From positions 1 through 64,000 of the forward strand of contig NZ_AMZO01000016.1 in the NCBI RefSeq assembly GCF_000331515.1: 64,000 nucleotides of DNA. Reading direction: 5' to 3'. Of the stretch, positions 45,816 through 55,113 are shown one piece after another (the first letter of the stretch is position 1; the number at the start of each line of letters is the position of its first letter). The notes below the pieces were generated by a model. It did not search any database and was not told the DNA's origin. It saw only the letters and a list, made by a program, of their open reading frames with translations. A program made the translations under genes and the position numbers. This stretch comes from Photobacterium marinum. GTDB taxonomy: Bacteria; Pseudomonadota; Gammaproteobacteria; Enterobacterales; Vibrionaceae.

Positions 45816-46304
45816 ATGAAAAAGGCTATTTATTTTTTATCTGTGCTGGCGTTAGCAGGTTGTAATGAGGATGATATTAAAGATTTAGCAGAGGGGAATA
45901 CTAAGGTATTTGCTGTAACCGGTGCTAACGTACAGAGTAAAATGGGGACAATCGACCCGGGTTATTATGATATCAAAACTATAACTGAAGGTATGAGCAG
46001 CACCCCGGACAAAATACCGGTAGGAGCGAAGTCGACGCTGGAAAATTTAGGTATTGATGTTGAGAGAGAAAGTTGCGGAAAGATCGATATTACGCCGCCT
46101 TTGTGCTTCGAAGAGGGGAATTCTGATAGCTGCCTACCTTCTGAAATTAATATGTTGGGACTGGCTGTTTACACTATTGATTTGGATAAAGTAAAAACCG
46201 CTTCAGAGAACGGTTTTTATCCGACATTAGCAACTGATCTTGGTGGGCTATACGTTGATATCAGTTATCAGGAAGTCAGTTGCGACTACTTGAAGAGTTT
46301 ATAA
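45816..46304 (+). CDS. Lipoprotein of unknown function
   Basis: 162 residues from ATG 45816, five bases after AGGGA. Lipobox LALAGC gives a lipidated cysteine near residue 16. The mature part has five further cysteines or so (RESCGKID, PPLCFEE, DSCLPSE, VSCDYL), suggesting disulfides. No family recognised. It is followed by a terminator and, 207 bp later, by the trypsin-like protease. A functional link to the protease is possible but only positional. Confidence 0.72.
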   Translation: MKKAIYFLSVLALAGCNEDDIKDLAEGNTKVFAVTGANVQSKMGTIDPGYYDIKTITEGMSSTPDKIPVGAKSTLENLGIDVERESCGKIDITPPLCFEEGNSDSCLPSEINMLGLAVYTIDLDKVKTASENGFYPTLATDLGGLYVDISYQEVSCDYLKSL

Positions 46305-46332
46305 ATAATTGTCTAATGACATCATAATTAAG

Positions 46333-46366
46333 AGCTGACTTATTATTACTGAGTCGGTTCTTTTTG
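46333..46366 (+). terminator. Terminator after the lipoprotein gene
   Basis: Nine-pair stem GAGCTGACT / AGTCGGTTC (two G-U pairs) with an 11-nt loop and TTTTT. Confidence 0.78.
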
Positions 46367-46511
46367 TGAATAAACACTAAAACAGTATTTGTTTTTTGTA
46401 AGTCCTTGTGAAAATAAAATTAAGTTGTTCGCAATATCTTCCTTTCCATTATTCAGATTAAATTCTGAATGGTAGTTTAAATACCATATTTGTGCCGAAG
46501 GGGAGTGTTAA

Positions 46512-47684
46512 ATGAAGTTAAAACAGCTGTTGGTTGCCGTTATCTTTCCGATGTTGATGCCTATTGCTTCTGCTAATGATGTTGTTCCGTTTGTTGTTGG
46601 TGGTGAGCCTATTCAGCCGCCGTCTTCAGAAAATTGGATGGTTTCTTTAAGGTTGACACCAAAACAAAATATGCATTTTTGTGGTGGCTCGATTATCGAT
46701 GCCCATTGGGTATTAACGGCAGCGCACTGTGTAGTTCATTCGCGTGATTCCGGATATTTTGTCTTACAGCCTAATCAGCTAAATGTCATGGCCGGAACGT
46801 GGGATAACTCAGTTACTGACTTTGAAAATTTATATTCAGTTACCCATGTTGTTGTTCATCCTGACTACTCGCCTGATGCGACAATTCAACAACAGACGGT
46901 TCCGGGCGATAGTACAACCGTCGAGCTGAAATCAATAGCTTTAGATAATGATGTAGCTTTAATTCGTGTTGAACGTGCTTTTACTAATACTAACGCTGCA
47001 TCTATTAAACTGGCAACGCCGGAAGTGGCTGATGAGATAGATAATCGCTTAGGTAATGAATGGCAAGAGCACCATAGGCCTGAAAATACAACAGTATTTG
47101 GATGGGGGGCTATAGATACTGCTGCGCAAGTTTCCACTAGTCAATTATTATCGACTTCTCTGTCTTATATTCCAATGCCAGATTGCTTTAAGCGTTTGGA
47201 GCTTGGTAGCGAGATAAATGAAATTATCGACAGTCCGGTTAATAGAACTAAGATCTGCACATTGCCGCCTAAAATTATCGCCCCAGAAGGAAGCAGTTTA
47301 GTGTACGGGCCTGATTCCTGTAAAGGTGATAGTGGTGGACCGTTAACAGCACAAAATAACAATGGCGAATGGGTACAGATTGGGATTGTCAGTGGTGGCC
47401 CAGTTGGTGAGTTAGTGTGTGGTTCTTTAACACGACCGAGCTTTTATTCCCGTGTTGGTACTTATTTCAACTGGATTGAATCTTACAAAGACACCATACC
47501 GGTTAGTACAGTGATAGAACCCAATATTATTAGGGAAAGTCGGGCGAATAGATGTAGACCCGGAGTGGATGGAATCGCGCATACAAATTGCAACATGGTT
47601 GAGGGGAATGGTGGTTCCGCTTCATGGGGCGGATTATTCCTTTTATCTTTTTTCGGTTTTCTCCGTTGTAAACAGTTAAAATAA
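46512..47684 (+). CDS. Secreted trypsin-like serine protease with GlyGly-CTERM tail
   Basis: 390 residues. Signal peptide 1-21. S1 peptidase domain (about 27-330) with the triad H72 (TAAHC), D147 (DNDVAL) and S274 (GDSGGPL); D268 at the specificity-pocket position predicts cleavage after Arg/Lys. The C-terminus has the GlyGly-CTERM pattern: GNGGSASWGGLFLLSFFGF followed by RCK. Such proteins (e.g. Vibrio VesB) are exported by type II secretion and processed by rhombosortase, then kept on the surface. AAGGGGAGTG precedes the ATG. Confidence 0.92.
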   Translation: MKLKQLLVAVIFPMLMPIASANDVVPFVVGGEPIQPPSSENWMVSLRLTPKQNMHFCGGSIIDAHWVLTAAHCVVHSRDSGYFVLQPNQLNVMAGTWDNSVTDFENLYSVTHVVVHPDYSPDATIQQQTVPGDSTTVELKSIALDNDVALIRVERAFTNTNAASIKLATPEVADEIDNRLGNEWQEHHRPENTTVFGWGAIDTAAQVSTSQLLSTSLSYIPMPDCFKRLELGSEINEIIDSPVNRTKICTLPPKIIAPEGSSLVYGPDSCKGDSGGPLTAQNNNGEWVQIGIVSGGPVGELVCGSLTRPSFYSRVGTYFNWIESYKDTIPVSTVIEPNIIRESRANRCRPGVDGIAHTNCNMVEGNGGSASWGGLFLLSFFGFLRCKQLK

Positions 47685-47702
47685 ACGAGTTGTTGCTCTT
47701 AA

Positions 47703-47732
47703 CAAATACCACCGCAATTGTGATGGTATTTG
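47703..47732. terminator. Hairpin between the protease and codA
   Basis: Nine-bp perfect stem CAAATACCA / TGGTATTTG with a 12-nt loop between convergent genes. No long T-tract outside the stem, so termination efficiency is uncertain. Confidence 0.6.
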
Positions 47733-47792
47733 TGTAATGACTTCATCTTTATCTTTTGAGTCTCGGGTAGTTGCGTCAGGCTAATAAAGCGA

Positions 47793-49082
47793 TTATTCAC
47801 GTTTGAAAGTTATGATTTCGCTTTGTTCGCCAAGGTTAATCTTTGTTAGTGCCGGTTGAGTTTTTGCTATAACGTGCCCATTTCGTATTGAGTATCGAAC
47901 AGGCACCTGGCGGCGAATTGCGTCGAAGCCATTATTGGCAGGAAGAATAATTAAATTACCCGGTTTGCCGACTTCGATACCGTAATCTGGCTCAAGACAC
48001 ATCGCTTTCGCTGAATTCTTACTAATCAAATCAAGTGACTGATTTATCTGCTCATACCCCATGATTTGGCAGACATGCAGGCCCATATGAAGAACCTGCA
48101 TCATATTGCCGGTTCCCAGCGGGTACCATGGGTCAAACACATCGTCATGGCCAAAGCAGACGTTAATATTTGCAGCCAACATTTCTTTTACACGCGTGAT
48201 TCCACGGCGTTTCGGGTAGTCATCAAATCGTCCTTGAAGGTGAATATTAACCAAAGGGTTTGCAACAAAGCTAATACCGGAGAGTTTAAGTAACCTGAAC
48301 AGGCGGGATGTATATGCGCCATTGTATGAGTGCATTGCGGTGGTATGACTGGCAGTGACTTTGCTCCCCATATCGTATTTGTGGGCAAGAGCTGCAAGAG
48401 TTTCAATGAAGCGTGATTGTTCATCGTCGATTTCGTCACAATGAACATCAATTAGACGGTTATATTTTCTTGCCAAATCAAAGATAAAGTGAAGTGACTC
48501 AATACCGTATTCGCGGGTGAATTCGAAGTGGGGGATTGCACCGATTACATCTGCTCCCAGCTTAACAGCTTCCACCAGCAGTTCCTTACCATTTGGATAG
48601 GAGAGAATTCCTTCCTGCGGGAAAGCAACAATTTGTATGTTGATGTGATCTTTCATTTTCTCTTTCACTTCAAGCATCGCTTTCAGTGCGGTTAAGTCAG
48701 GATCTGATACATCAATATGGGTTCGGACATGTTGGATACCGTTGGCGATCTGCCATTTCAGAGTTTGGCTGGCACGCGTTTTTACATCATCTTTTGTAAG
48801 CTGAGCCTTGCGTTCGGTCCATCGTTCTATCCCTTCAAATAAAGTGCCGCTTATGTTCCAACTTGGTTCTCCGGCTGTTTGGGTTGTGTCTAAATGAATG
48901 TGGGGTTCACAGAAGGGAGGGAGAGCAATGCCACCTTCACCGTCAAGGACTTGGCCAGTGAATTTGTGGATATCACTGTCAGGAGCGACATACTTGATGA
49001 TGCCATCTTCAATCAGGATTTTTTGACGTCCTTGTTGGCCCGTAAGTGAAATATTCCTGATCAGGAGGCTGCCTTTGTCCAT
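47793..49082 (-). CDS. codA: Cytosine deaminase
   Basis: 429 residues from ATG 49082, with AAGGA seven bases upstream; ATG 49088 is too close to that site. The amidohydrolase fold has metal ligands HIHLD near residue 60, the HCDEIDDE segment, SHTTAMHS and HDDVFDPW; the stretch [12 protein letters not shown] is near-identical to E. coli CodA from memory. It converts cytosine to uracil for pyrimidine salvage. In E. coli codB (permease) lies upstream; here the upstream 350 bp are non-coding, so uptake must use another gene. Confidence 0.95.
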   Translation of the reverse strand: MDKGSLLIRNISLTGQQGRQKILIEDGIIKYVAPDSDIHKFTGQVLDGEGGIALPPFCEPHIHLDTTQTAGEPSWNISGTLFEGIERWTERKAQLTKDDVKTRASQTLKWQIANGIQHVRTHIDVSDPDLTALKAMLEVKEKMKDHINIQIVAFPQEGILSYPNGKELLVEAVKLGADVIGAIPHFEFTREYGIESLHFIFDLARKYNRLIDVHCDEIDDEQSRFIETLAALAHKYDMGSKVTASHTTAMHSYNGAYTSRLFRLLKLSGISFVANPLVNIHLQGRFDDYPKRRGITRVKEMLAANINVCFGHDDVFDPWYPLGTGNMMQVLHMGLHVCQIMGYEQINQSLDLISKNSAKAMCLEPDYGIEVGKPGNLIILPANNGFDAIRRQVPVRYSIRNGHVIAKTQPALTKINLGEQSEIITFKRE

Positions 49083-49438
49083 ATTCATGTCCTTATTCTA
49101 ATTGTCTGGCTTTTGTCAGAAGCCATCTTTCATTGATTGATAAAGAAAGCTGAGACCTCTCTATTAAACCTTTAAATATTAACAGGTTAAAGTTATTTTT
49201 ACGCCAAGAGGGAATATGCACCGTATACCACTTTGTGTAGAAGGAATTTTCTCTCAAAAAAACGTTAATTAATCTTAATTTTTCCTCATATTTGTCGCTT
49301 GAATAATGTGAAGCTGGTCTTATTGATAGAGATCGTAGTAAGCTTCGTTTTCCAGGACTCTGTGCACATTGTCATACATGGATGTAAATCGCATGGCAGG
49401 CAACTTTGGACAATAAGAATCAAAGGTAAAACTCATTC
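49083..49438. other. Divergent intergenic region codA / chemoreceptor
   Basis: 356 bp, AT-rich; no ORF and no strong hairpin. It holds promoters for codA (-) and the chemoreceptor (+); no codB remnant is visible. Confidence 0.5.
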
Positions 49439-51070
49439 ATGTTTTTAAAGAATCTCTCAATCGGCAAAAAGATTGCCGTGGCCTTTTCGGCTATCGCGGT
49501 GCTTAACTTAGGCTTTGGTATATTTCTTGTCAGTGAGTTAGGCAAAATCAAGGCCGAACTTCTTAACTTCACCGATGATACGCTGCCTGCCGTGCACAAT
49601 GTTGACGGCATTCGAGACAAGATGTCGTACTGGCGTCGAACTCAGTTTGCCCTGCTGGCTCTGGAAGATGTCAACGAAGTTAAGCAAACCGTTCAGCGTA
49701 ACGAAGGTATCCGTCATGATATTCAGTCTGGTCTGGAAGCATATGGCAAAACTGTATGGCCGGGTGAAGAAGAGCAGACATTCAAACGCCTGATGGGCAA
49801 CTGGAATACCTATGTGGCAAACATGGGTACTTTTAATAGCGCAATGTTGGTGATGGACAAAGAAACTGCACACCCAATCTTGAAGCAGTCACTGCAGCGC
49901 TTTGAGTCTATTGAATCCGACATCAATAAGCTAATTGATATCTTGCAGGGTGCAATGGGCGATAACCGAAACTCTATTCTTAGCTCAATTAATGGATTGA
50001 ATAACACATTTATTACCAGCAGTGTCGTTGTTTTGCTATTGATGGTTGCAATGACGGTATTTCTAACACGCATTATTTGCGGTCCGCTGAAACTTGTTGT
50101 TGATCAGTCTAATGAGATTGCTGAAGGGAATCTGGCAAAGAACCTTGATCGTGATGCAATTGGTAATGATGAACTAGGTGTTTTGGCAGATGCATCTATT
50201 AAGATGCAAAATAACCTACGCCAGCTAATTGAAGAAATCATTTCAGCAGTAACCCAGCTGAGTAGCGCGGTTGAAGAGATGACTCAGATCTCTGACATGT
50301 CTGCACAGGGTATGAAAGAGCAGCAACTGCAAATCACTCAGGTTGCGACAGCAATGACTGAAATGAAGGCGGCTGTAGGTGATGTTGCAAGCAACACAGA
50401 AGACACTGCCAGCCAGGCAATGACGGCGAATAGTCAAGCCCAGGAAGGTGCTCGTGATAACGAGATGATGGTTGGCTCGATTCAGGATGTTGCACAGGTT
50501 ATTGATCAGACTGGTGAAACTGTTTCTGAGTTGGAGCAGCAGTCTAAGCAGATTAATGTTGTGGTAGATGTTATCCGTGACATTGCTGAGCAGACAAACT
50601 TGCTTGCGCTTAATGCTGCGATTGAAGCTGCGCGTGCTGGTGAGTCTGGTCGTGGATTTGCGGTTGTAGCGGATGAGGTACGCACTCTTGCAGGACGTAC
50701 ACAGGATTCAACTGGTGAGATCACTTCTATTATTGAAAAGCTTCAGGTAATGGCAAAGCAGGCAAAAGATGCAACTGATCGTTCGCGTGCCAGCATTGAA
50801 ACGTGTGTGGAGCAGGGCACTCATTCACAAGACATCATGTTGTCGATTGAAAAATCAATCGCTCAGATTGCTGATATGGGCGCACAAATTGCCAGCGCAT
50901 GTAGCCAGCAGGACTCAGTTGCTGATGATCTGAGTCGTAACGTGGAAAATATTCACGTTGCTTCACAGGAAGTTGCGCAAGGTTCTGAGCAAACAGCTCA
51001 GGCATGTCGTGAATTGAGCCAGCTATCTATAACTCTTCAGGATGCAATGAACCGCTTCAAGCTTCAATAA
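49439..51070 (+). CDS. Methyl-accepting chemotaxis protein, 4HB sensor type
   Basis: 543 residues. TM1 about 10-30, a helical periplasmic domain (about 31-185; [29 protein letters not shown]) of the four-helix-bundle type, TM2 about 190-212, HAMP (about 212-265), then the signalling domain with tip [23 protein letters not shown]. The start has AAAGGT about 12 nt upstream. Appears monocistronic. Ligand unknown. Confidence 0.93.
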   Translation: MFLKNLSIGKKIAVAFSAIAVLNLGFGIFLVSELGKIKAELLNFTDDTLPAVHNVDGIRDKMSYWRRTQFALLALEDVNEVKQTVQRNEGIRHDIQSGLEAYGKTVWPGEEEQTFKRLMGNWNTYVANMGTFNSAMLVMDKETAHPILKQSLQRFESIESDINKLIDILQGAMGDNRNSILSSINGLNNTFITSSVVVLLLMVAMTVFLTRIICGPLKLVVDQSNEIAEGNLAKNLDRDAIGNDELGVLADASIKMQNNLRQLIEEIISAVTQLSSAVEEMTQISDMSAQGMKEQQLQITQVATAMTEMKAAVGDVASNTEDTASQAMTANSQAQEGARDNEMMVGSIQDVAQVIDQTGETVSELEQQSKQINVVVDVIRDIAEQTNLLALNAAIEAARAGESGRGFAVVADEVRTLAGRTQDSTGEITSIIEKLQVMAKQAKDATDRSRASIETCVEQGTHSQDIMLSIEKSIAQIADMGAQIASACSQQDSVADDLSRNVENIHVASQEVAQGSEQTAQACRELSQLSITLQDAMNRFKLQ

Positions 51071-51085
51071 GCCTTTCTTGTTATA

Positions 51086-51119
51086 TCTCCGGGAGTGCAG
51101 TTATCGCTCCCGGAGACTT
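51086..51119 (+). terminator. Terminator after 4HB chemoreceptor
   Basis: Ten-bp perfect stem TCTCCGGGAG / CTCCCGGAGA with an 11-nt loop, then CTTT; the T-tract runs into a DnaA box. Confidence 0.75.
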
Positions 51120-51127
51120 TATCCACA
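51119..51127 (+). promoter_or_regulatory. dnaA-box: Consensus DnaA box
   Basis: TTATCCACA, exact match to the high-affinity DnaA box, directly after the chemoreceptor terminator. Confidence 0.6.
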
Positions 51128-51587
51128 TCCTATCGCAACAAATTGCGTTCAAACAAGACCTCTCAATTCGTTGTTGTAGCGAAATGTCCCCCAAACAGTT
51201 AAAGCTGTATAAAAAAAGAACTTCTCATATCTTTCTGCTCTATTAAACGTATTTTACGGATAACTGCTTGGTGTGTTATTGCTCAATAAGGGTTCAGGTT
51301 AGGCGAAAAAATGGGCAAAAAATGGAGTGGGGATAAGTTCTTTATCCACAAAAGCTGTGAATAACTCTGTGGGAAATGCCAGAAGCCTAATAACCATGCT
51401 GGTTTCGATAAAGTCAATACCTGAAGCAGTGAAAAACTAATGTAATCTCAGTAGGATTGACCTAGTTCAAGACGGTTAAAAGAGCAAAAAAATAACGCTA
51501 CGATTTCGTAATAACCAATGTATTTATTGCAGAGTGAATGGTTATTTATGATAATGCGAATGGTTTTTATTATGGTGTTGTGGTTTC
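51128..51587. other. Intergenic region holding the DnaA-box cluster
   Basis: 460 bp before the orphan response regulator. It contains the box cluster at 51328-51364 and AT-rich flanks. No ORF with a credible start. Otherwise unexplained. Confidence 0.55.
51328..51364. promoter_or_regulatory. dnaA-boxes: Cluster of DnaA boxes in alternating orientation
   Basis: Three boxes whose starts are spaced exactly 14 bp: TTATCCCCA on the minus strand (51328-51336, one mismatch), TTATCCACA on plus (51342-51350, exact), TTATTCACA on minus (51356-51364, fits TTATNCACA). A weaker TTTCCCACA (minus, 51368-51376) follows. The second and third form an imperfect palindrome with a 5-bp spacer. Confidence 0.6.
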
Positions 51588-52247
51588 GTGTCAAAATTTC
51601 TGATCGTTGATGATGATGTTTATCTGTGTGCACTGTTGAAGGAGGTGCTGACGGAAGAAGGCTATGAGGTACATTGCGAGCACTGTGGTGAAAGTGGCCT
51701 TACTTATCTGCAGAGTAATGCTGTTGATCTGGTGTTGCTAGACGTGATGTTACCTAATATTGATGGATTACAGGTTGCGCGGCGTATTTGTCAGCGTTTT
51801 GCTACACCTATTCTTATGTTGACTGCGCTCGGTGATGAACCATCAATGCTGGAGGGTTTGCAGGCAGGCGCTGACCATTACCTGGCTAAGCCTTTTCGTG
51901 TGCCGGAATTGCTGGCAAGAATTACCGTAATATTGCGCAGAGTTGGCCTTGAGCGTCAGCGACAGAGTATTAGTCAGTATCAGACATCATTGAATGAGCA
52001 AATATCCCGCTTGCCACTAACCGGAACAGAGTCTGAGTTGCTTGAATATCTAATTAACAATAACGGTGTGGTGGTGTCCAAAGCTGAGCTTCAAAAAGAA
52101 GTATTAAAGAAAGAGTTGAGTCCTTTTGATCGCAATCTCGATATGCATGTAAGTAACATACGTCGCAAGATGGTACAGTTGGGTTTATCTAAGCAACATA
52201 TCAAAACGGTTCGCGGGAAAGGATATAGCTTTGTCGAAAGGGTATAA
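51588..52247 (+). CDS. Orphan OmpR-family response regulator (CpxR-like)
   Basis: 219 residues from GTG 51588; no clear ribosome-binding site. REC domain with D8-D10, phospho-acceptor D52 (VLLDVMLPNIDG) and the lysine in LAKPFR; winged-helix output domain about 130-219 with TGTESELLEYLINNNGVVVS and TVRGKGYSF. The recognition segment resembles CpxR. No kinase gene lies within several kilobases, so it is an orphan. Downstream of the DnaA-box cluster. Confidence 0.88.
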   Translation: MSKFLIVDDDVYLCALLKEVLTEEGYEVHCEHCGESGLTYLQSNAVDLVLLDVMLPNIDGLQVARRICQRFATPILMLTALGDEPSMLEGLQAGADHYLAKPFRVPELLARITVILRRVGLERQRQSISQYQTSLNEQISRLPLTGTESELLEYLINNNGVVVSKAELQKEVLKKELSPFDRNLDMHVSNIRRKMVQLGLSKQHIKTVRGKGYSFVERV

Positions 52248-52271
52248 GTGAAAAGTGGAAGAATTTAAATG

Positions 52272-52304
52272 AAAAAGTGGCGCCATGAAAGGCACCACTT
52301 TTTT
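52272..52304. terminator. Bidirectional terminator between orphan regulator and lpp
   Basis: Stem AAAAAGTGG / CCACTTTTT with inner GCC/GGC pairing; A-run left, T-run right. Confidence 0.92.
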
Positions 52305-52309
52305 CAGTC

Positions 52310-52573
52310 TTACTTACTGTATGAACTAGCGATGTTATCAATACGCTGGTTCGCACGCATAGCTTCCTGGTACGCTGCGTCAGCGGCTGCACGTGAATCA
52401 TTAACCGCGCCGGCCATTTGATCTTGCTGACTTTGCAGAGCTCCAACCTGATCAGAAAGCATATCTACTTTGTTGGTCAGTTGTTGCAGTTGCTCTGCTT
52501 GTTCTGAGCTTGAACAGCCCATTAGTGTCGCACTTAGAATAATTCCGGTAAGGATAGATAATGAACGGTTCAT
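52310..52573 (-). CDS. lpp: Braun-type murein lipoprotein
   Basis: 87 residues from ATG 52573 (AAGGAG 11 nt upstream; the frame is open for nine more codons). Lipobox LMGC gives a lipidated cysteine near residue 20. The mature part is a coiled coil with heptads (LQQLTNKVDMLSDQVGAL) and Ala-rich repeats, ending in SSYSK with a terminal lysine, the residue linked to peptidoglycan in Lpp. It ties outer membrane to cell wall. Strong terminator follows. Confidence 0.9.
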   Translation of the reverse strand: MNRSLSILTGIILSATLMGCSSSEQAEQLQQLTNKVDMLSDQVGALQSQQDQMAGAVNDSRAAADAAYQEAMRANQRIDNIASSYSK

Positions 52574-52743
52574 TTTTCTTTCTTCTCCTTTGTTTGCCAC
52601 TACAGACCGAGTGTTAGAAATTGTCAGTCGGCAGAATTAGTATGGCATATGTTGCTCAAATTTCTTCTAAATTCACTTATCTACTTGGAAAAACAACTCT
52701 CAAAATCGAGAAATAGGGTGGAGTCGGGCATAAATACTCGGCT

Positions 52744-53334
52744 CTAGCTCGTGGGCTCATCAAGAATACGTTCGATGGTTTCAACCAAAATGGCCGGATT
52801 TAACGTATGCTGAACCTTTTCAACCAGAGTTCCGTCCGGTTTCAGGAAGTAAAAATAGGAGCTGTGATCAACGGCATATTCAAGTGAGGAATTTTCCAGT
52901 TCAGTTCTTTGGTAAAGCACGCCATATCGCTGTGTCAGTGCTTTAGTCTGTTTGGTTGTCCCTGTCATACCATCAATGTTTTTATGGAAAAAATGCGCAT
53001 ATTGAGCACTTTTTTCCGGTGTATCACGGTCAGGATCTAATGTAATAAAAATAGGCCAGAGTCTGGCCAATTGTTCATGCTCAATAGTCTTGAGAGCGGC
53101 AGACAAAACCGCCAGCGATGTCGGGCAGACATCAGGGCAATGGGTATAACCAAAGTAAATTACACGGAGTCGGGAATCGTCAGTATTGTAAATATCGACA
53201 GTTTGCAGGCCATTTTCCAGGACATTGGCTGCAACAGTTGGTGTTGCAGCGCTATTGTTATTAGAGTCAACAATGATTCGGGTGACAGTGCCTGCTGTTA
53301 GTGCCAGTGCTAATACAATCCATTGAAATTTCAC
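52744..53334 (-). CDS. SCO1/SenC-family copper protein
   Basis: 196 residues with an N-terminal membrane anchor (about 4-20). The thioredoxin-like domain carries the copper ligands C66, C70 (THCPDVCP) and H157 (AVDHSSYF). Sco proteins deliver copper to the CuA site of cytochrome oxidase or act as thiol reductases. Its start overlaps the stop of the upstream gene by 4 nt, so both are co-translated. No oxidase genes are adjacent. Confidence 0.92.
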   Translation of the reverse strand: MKFQWIVLALALTAGTVTRIIVDSNNNSAATPTVAANVLENGLQTVDIYNTDDSRLRVIYFGYTHCPDVCPTSLAVLSAALKTIEHEQLARLWPIFITLDPDRDTPEKSAQYAHFFHKNIDGMTGTTKQTKALTQRYGVLYQRTELENSSLEYAVDHSSYFYFLKPDGTLVEKVQHTLNPAILVETIERILDEPTS

Positions 53335-53789
53335 TTTGTCATCCTTACTGAAATGTAAACGGGCTTAATGCCTTTGATGTTAGTGACGGGCGCGATACTG
53401 CCTTTCCATGTCATTGCTTTAGAAGTACAGAATGGAAGCAGCAGTTTCCCTGAGAATTTACCATCGCCACCTGATAATTGTAGATGATACTCGCCCATCA
53501 TCATTTCATGTCCTTTAAGGCTGAGGAGAAGGTTGTCTGTGTTATCAGGTAATTCTGGCCAGCTAACATTTATCCCAGTTTCTACCATCGGGTGGACTAT
53601 ATCCTGGCCGAGTTGGATGGTAATTTTGTCCTGATGACAACCTTGTGTAGTTAACGGGCAGTATTTTTCCAAGGAGGTATCAGTTTTGTTGGGCTGCGTG
53701 ATAAATCCTGTGAGCTGATAAGCGGCGAATCCCAAAACAAGCACAAGAAGGGTATTGATGATTAAGGTTCTCAGTGATTGCAGAGACAT
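53331..53789 (-). CDS. Membrane-anchored periplasmic protein, Sco partner
   Basis: 152 residues: N-terminal TM helix (about 10-30, NTLLVLVLGFAAYQLTGF), then a small beta-rich domain. Possible metal ligands: CPLTTQGC near the membrane, GHEMMMGEY, and LPFCTSKAMTW. The Met/His/Cys pattern suggests copper handling, like FixH/YtkA-type domains, but no family is certain. It is coupled by a 4-nt overlap to the Sco gene. Confidence 0.8.
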   Translation of the reverse strand: MSLQSLRTLIINTLLVLVLGFAAYQLTGFITQPNKTDTSLEKYCPLTTQGCHQDKITIQLGQDIVHPMVETGINVSWPELPDNTDNLLLSLKGHEMMMGEYHLQLSGGDGKFSGKLLLPFCTSKAMTWKGSIAPVTNIKGIKPVYISVRMTK

Positions 53790-53929
53790 TAGCTAACCCC
53801 TGTTTGTTATGGTTTTGTAATCATAACATTGTTGTCAGAAAATCAATCAATTAGCAAAAAGAAGTGAGAAGGAGAGGGATGTTCGGAGAATGCCTTGCCC
53901 CAAATATCTCAGGGCAAGGAATAAGGTTT

Positions 53930-54841
53930 TTATTTATCAGCTAGTTTTTCAAGTCCCCAGACAAGGGCAATACCCATGATCATTGCAGCGATGGCATAGG
54001 CCAGCAATGCAGGTTGACCTGTTACTTGTTCGAATGTAAGTGGAGACAGGTTTCGCTCCAGTAGTGGTACCTGTTCACCGCTTGAGTTGATGCGCCATGT
54101 CAGAGTCTCTTTCCACGGCCAGATTTTAGTCAGAGTTCCAAGCATTAGGCCGGTCAGAAAAGTAAGTGCGATATCGCGGTAGTTACGAAGTACCCATGAA
54201 AGCAGGTGAGAGAACGTCAGAAGACCAATCACACAGCCGGTAGCAAATGTGCCCAGCGTAATAATGTCGACAGATTTAGCTGCGGCCAGAATCGGGCTAT
54301 ACATCCCCAGAAGAAGCAAGATAAAGCTGCCAGAGATGCCCGGCAGGATCATGGCGCAAATGGCTATTGAACCGGCAACCAGGATATTAAATGTAGTCGG
54401 TTCAAGGTTCAGTGGGTGAAGCACAGTGATTCCGTACGCGAAAAAAGCGCCGGCCAGGACAGATACAAACCGATTAATTTTCCACTGTTTCACTTGTTTA
54501 AACATGTGATTTACGGAAACGATGATCAATCCAAAGAAGAAGGACCATAGAGGGATCGGGTTGTTATGCAACATCCAAGTGATAAAGCGAGCCAAAGTAA
54601 AGATACTGGTCAGAATACCGGACAGTAATAGGATCAGGAATGTACCGTTAACATGATTAAAGGCGGCTTTCAGTCCGTCTTTTTTAATGATCCCAATCAG
54701 GCTTGGATTTACGCGACGGATACTTTCTAGCAGTTTATCGTAGATTCCGGTAATGAAAGCAATGGTTCCGCCTGAAACGCCGGGAACAACGTCAGCGGCA
54801 CCCATTGCCATGCCTTTCAGAAAGGTAAAAACTCTACTCAT
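53930..54841 (-). CDS. popT: DUF368 membrane protein, undecaprenyl phosphate translocase (PopT-like)
   Basis: 303 residues with about eight hydrophobic helices. The family signature is near the N-terminus: GMAMGAADVVPGVSGGTIAFITGIY, and again ILPGISGSFILLLLGMYSPI. DUF368 proteins (PopT) recycle undecaprenyl phosphate across the inner membrane for cell-wall synthesis, shown in V. cholerae and Staphylococcus. ATG follows a GGAAA context. Monocistronic. Confidence 0.9.
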   Translation of the reverse strand: MSRVFTFLKGMAMGAADVVPGVSGGTIAFITGIYDKLLESIRRVNPSLIGIIKKDGLKAAFNHVNGTFLILLLSGILTSIFTLARFITWMLHNNPIPLWSFFFGLIIVSVNHMFKQVKQWKINRFVSVLAGAFFAYGITVLHPLNLEPTTFNILVAGSIAICAMILPGISGSFILLLLGMYSPILAAAKSVDIITLGTFATGCVIGLLTFSHLLSWVLRNYRDIALTFLTGLMLGTLTKIWPWKETLTWRINSSGEQVPLLERNLSPLTFEQVTGQPALLAYAIAAMIMGIALVWGLEKLADK

Positions 54842-55113
54842 GGTTTCCCGTGTACTTCAAAGATGAATGTCAGATTTGGGCAGCATTATAACTTGTCGAA
54901 GTGAAAAAAGTGTATTGCTTGCTGATTTGTAGCCGAATATAGCATCAAATCAGCAATTTATATCATTGTTATTAGTTACTTATTGTTTCTGCCCGCCTGG
55001 AGGAAACCTGAAGAGTTGATTGCTGTTTTATATCTGGTTCTACCTTTTTTTGACTTAAAGCTTCATACCATTGAGCGTCTGTTTATGAAAGGTATGGGGA
55101 CACCCGGATAGTA

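Noticed and set aside
51119-51364. DnaA-box cluster read as a chromosomal replication origin
   Set aside because: No dnaA/dnaN, mnmG/mioC or rctB/parAB genes nearby, no clear AT-rich unwinding repeats or GATC clustering; a titration or control site is more likely.
53893-53918. CCTTGCCC/GGGCAAGG hairpin as terminator of popT
   Set aside because: No T-tract on the minus strand after the stem; not supported as an intrinsic terminator.
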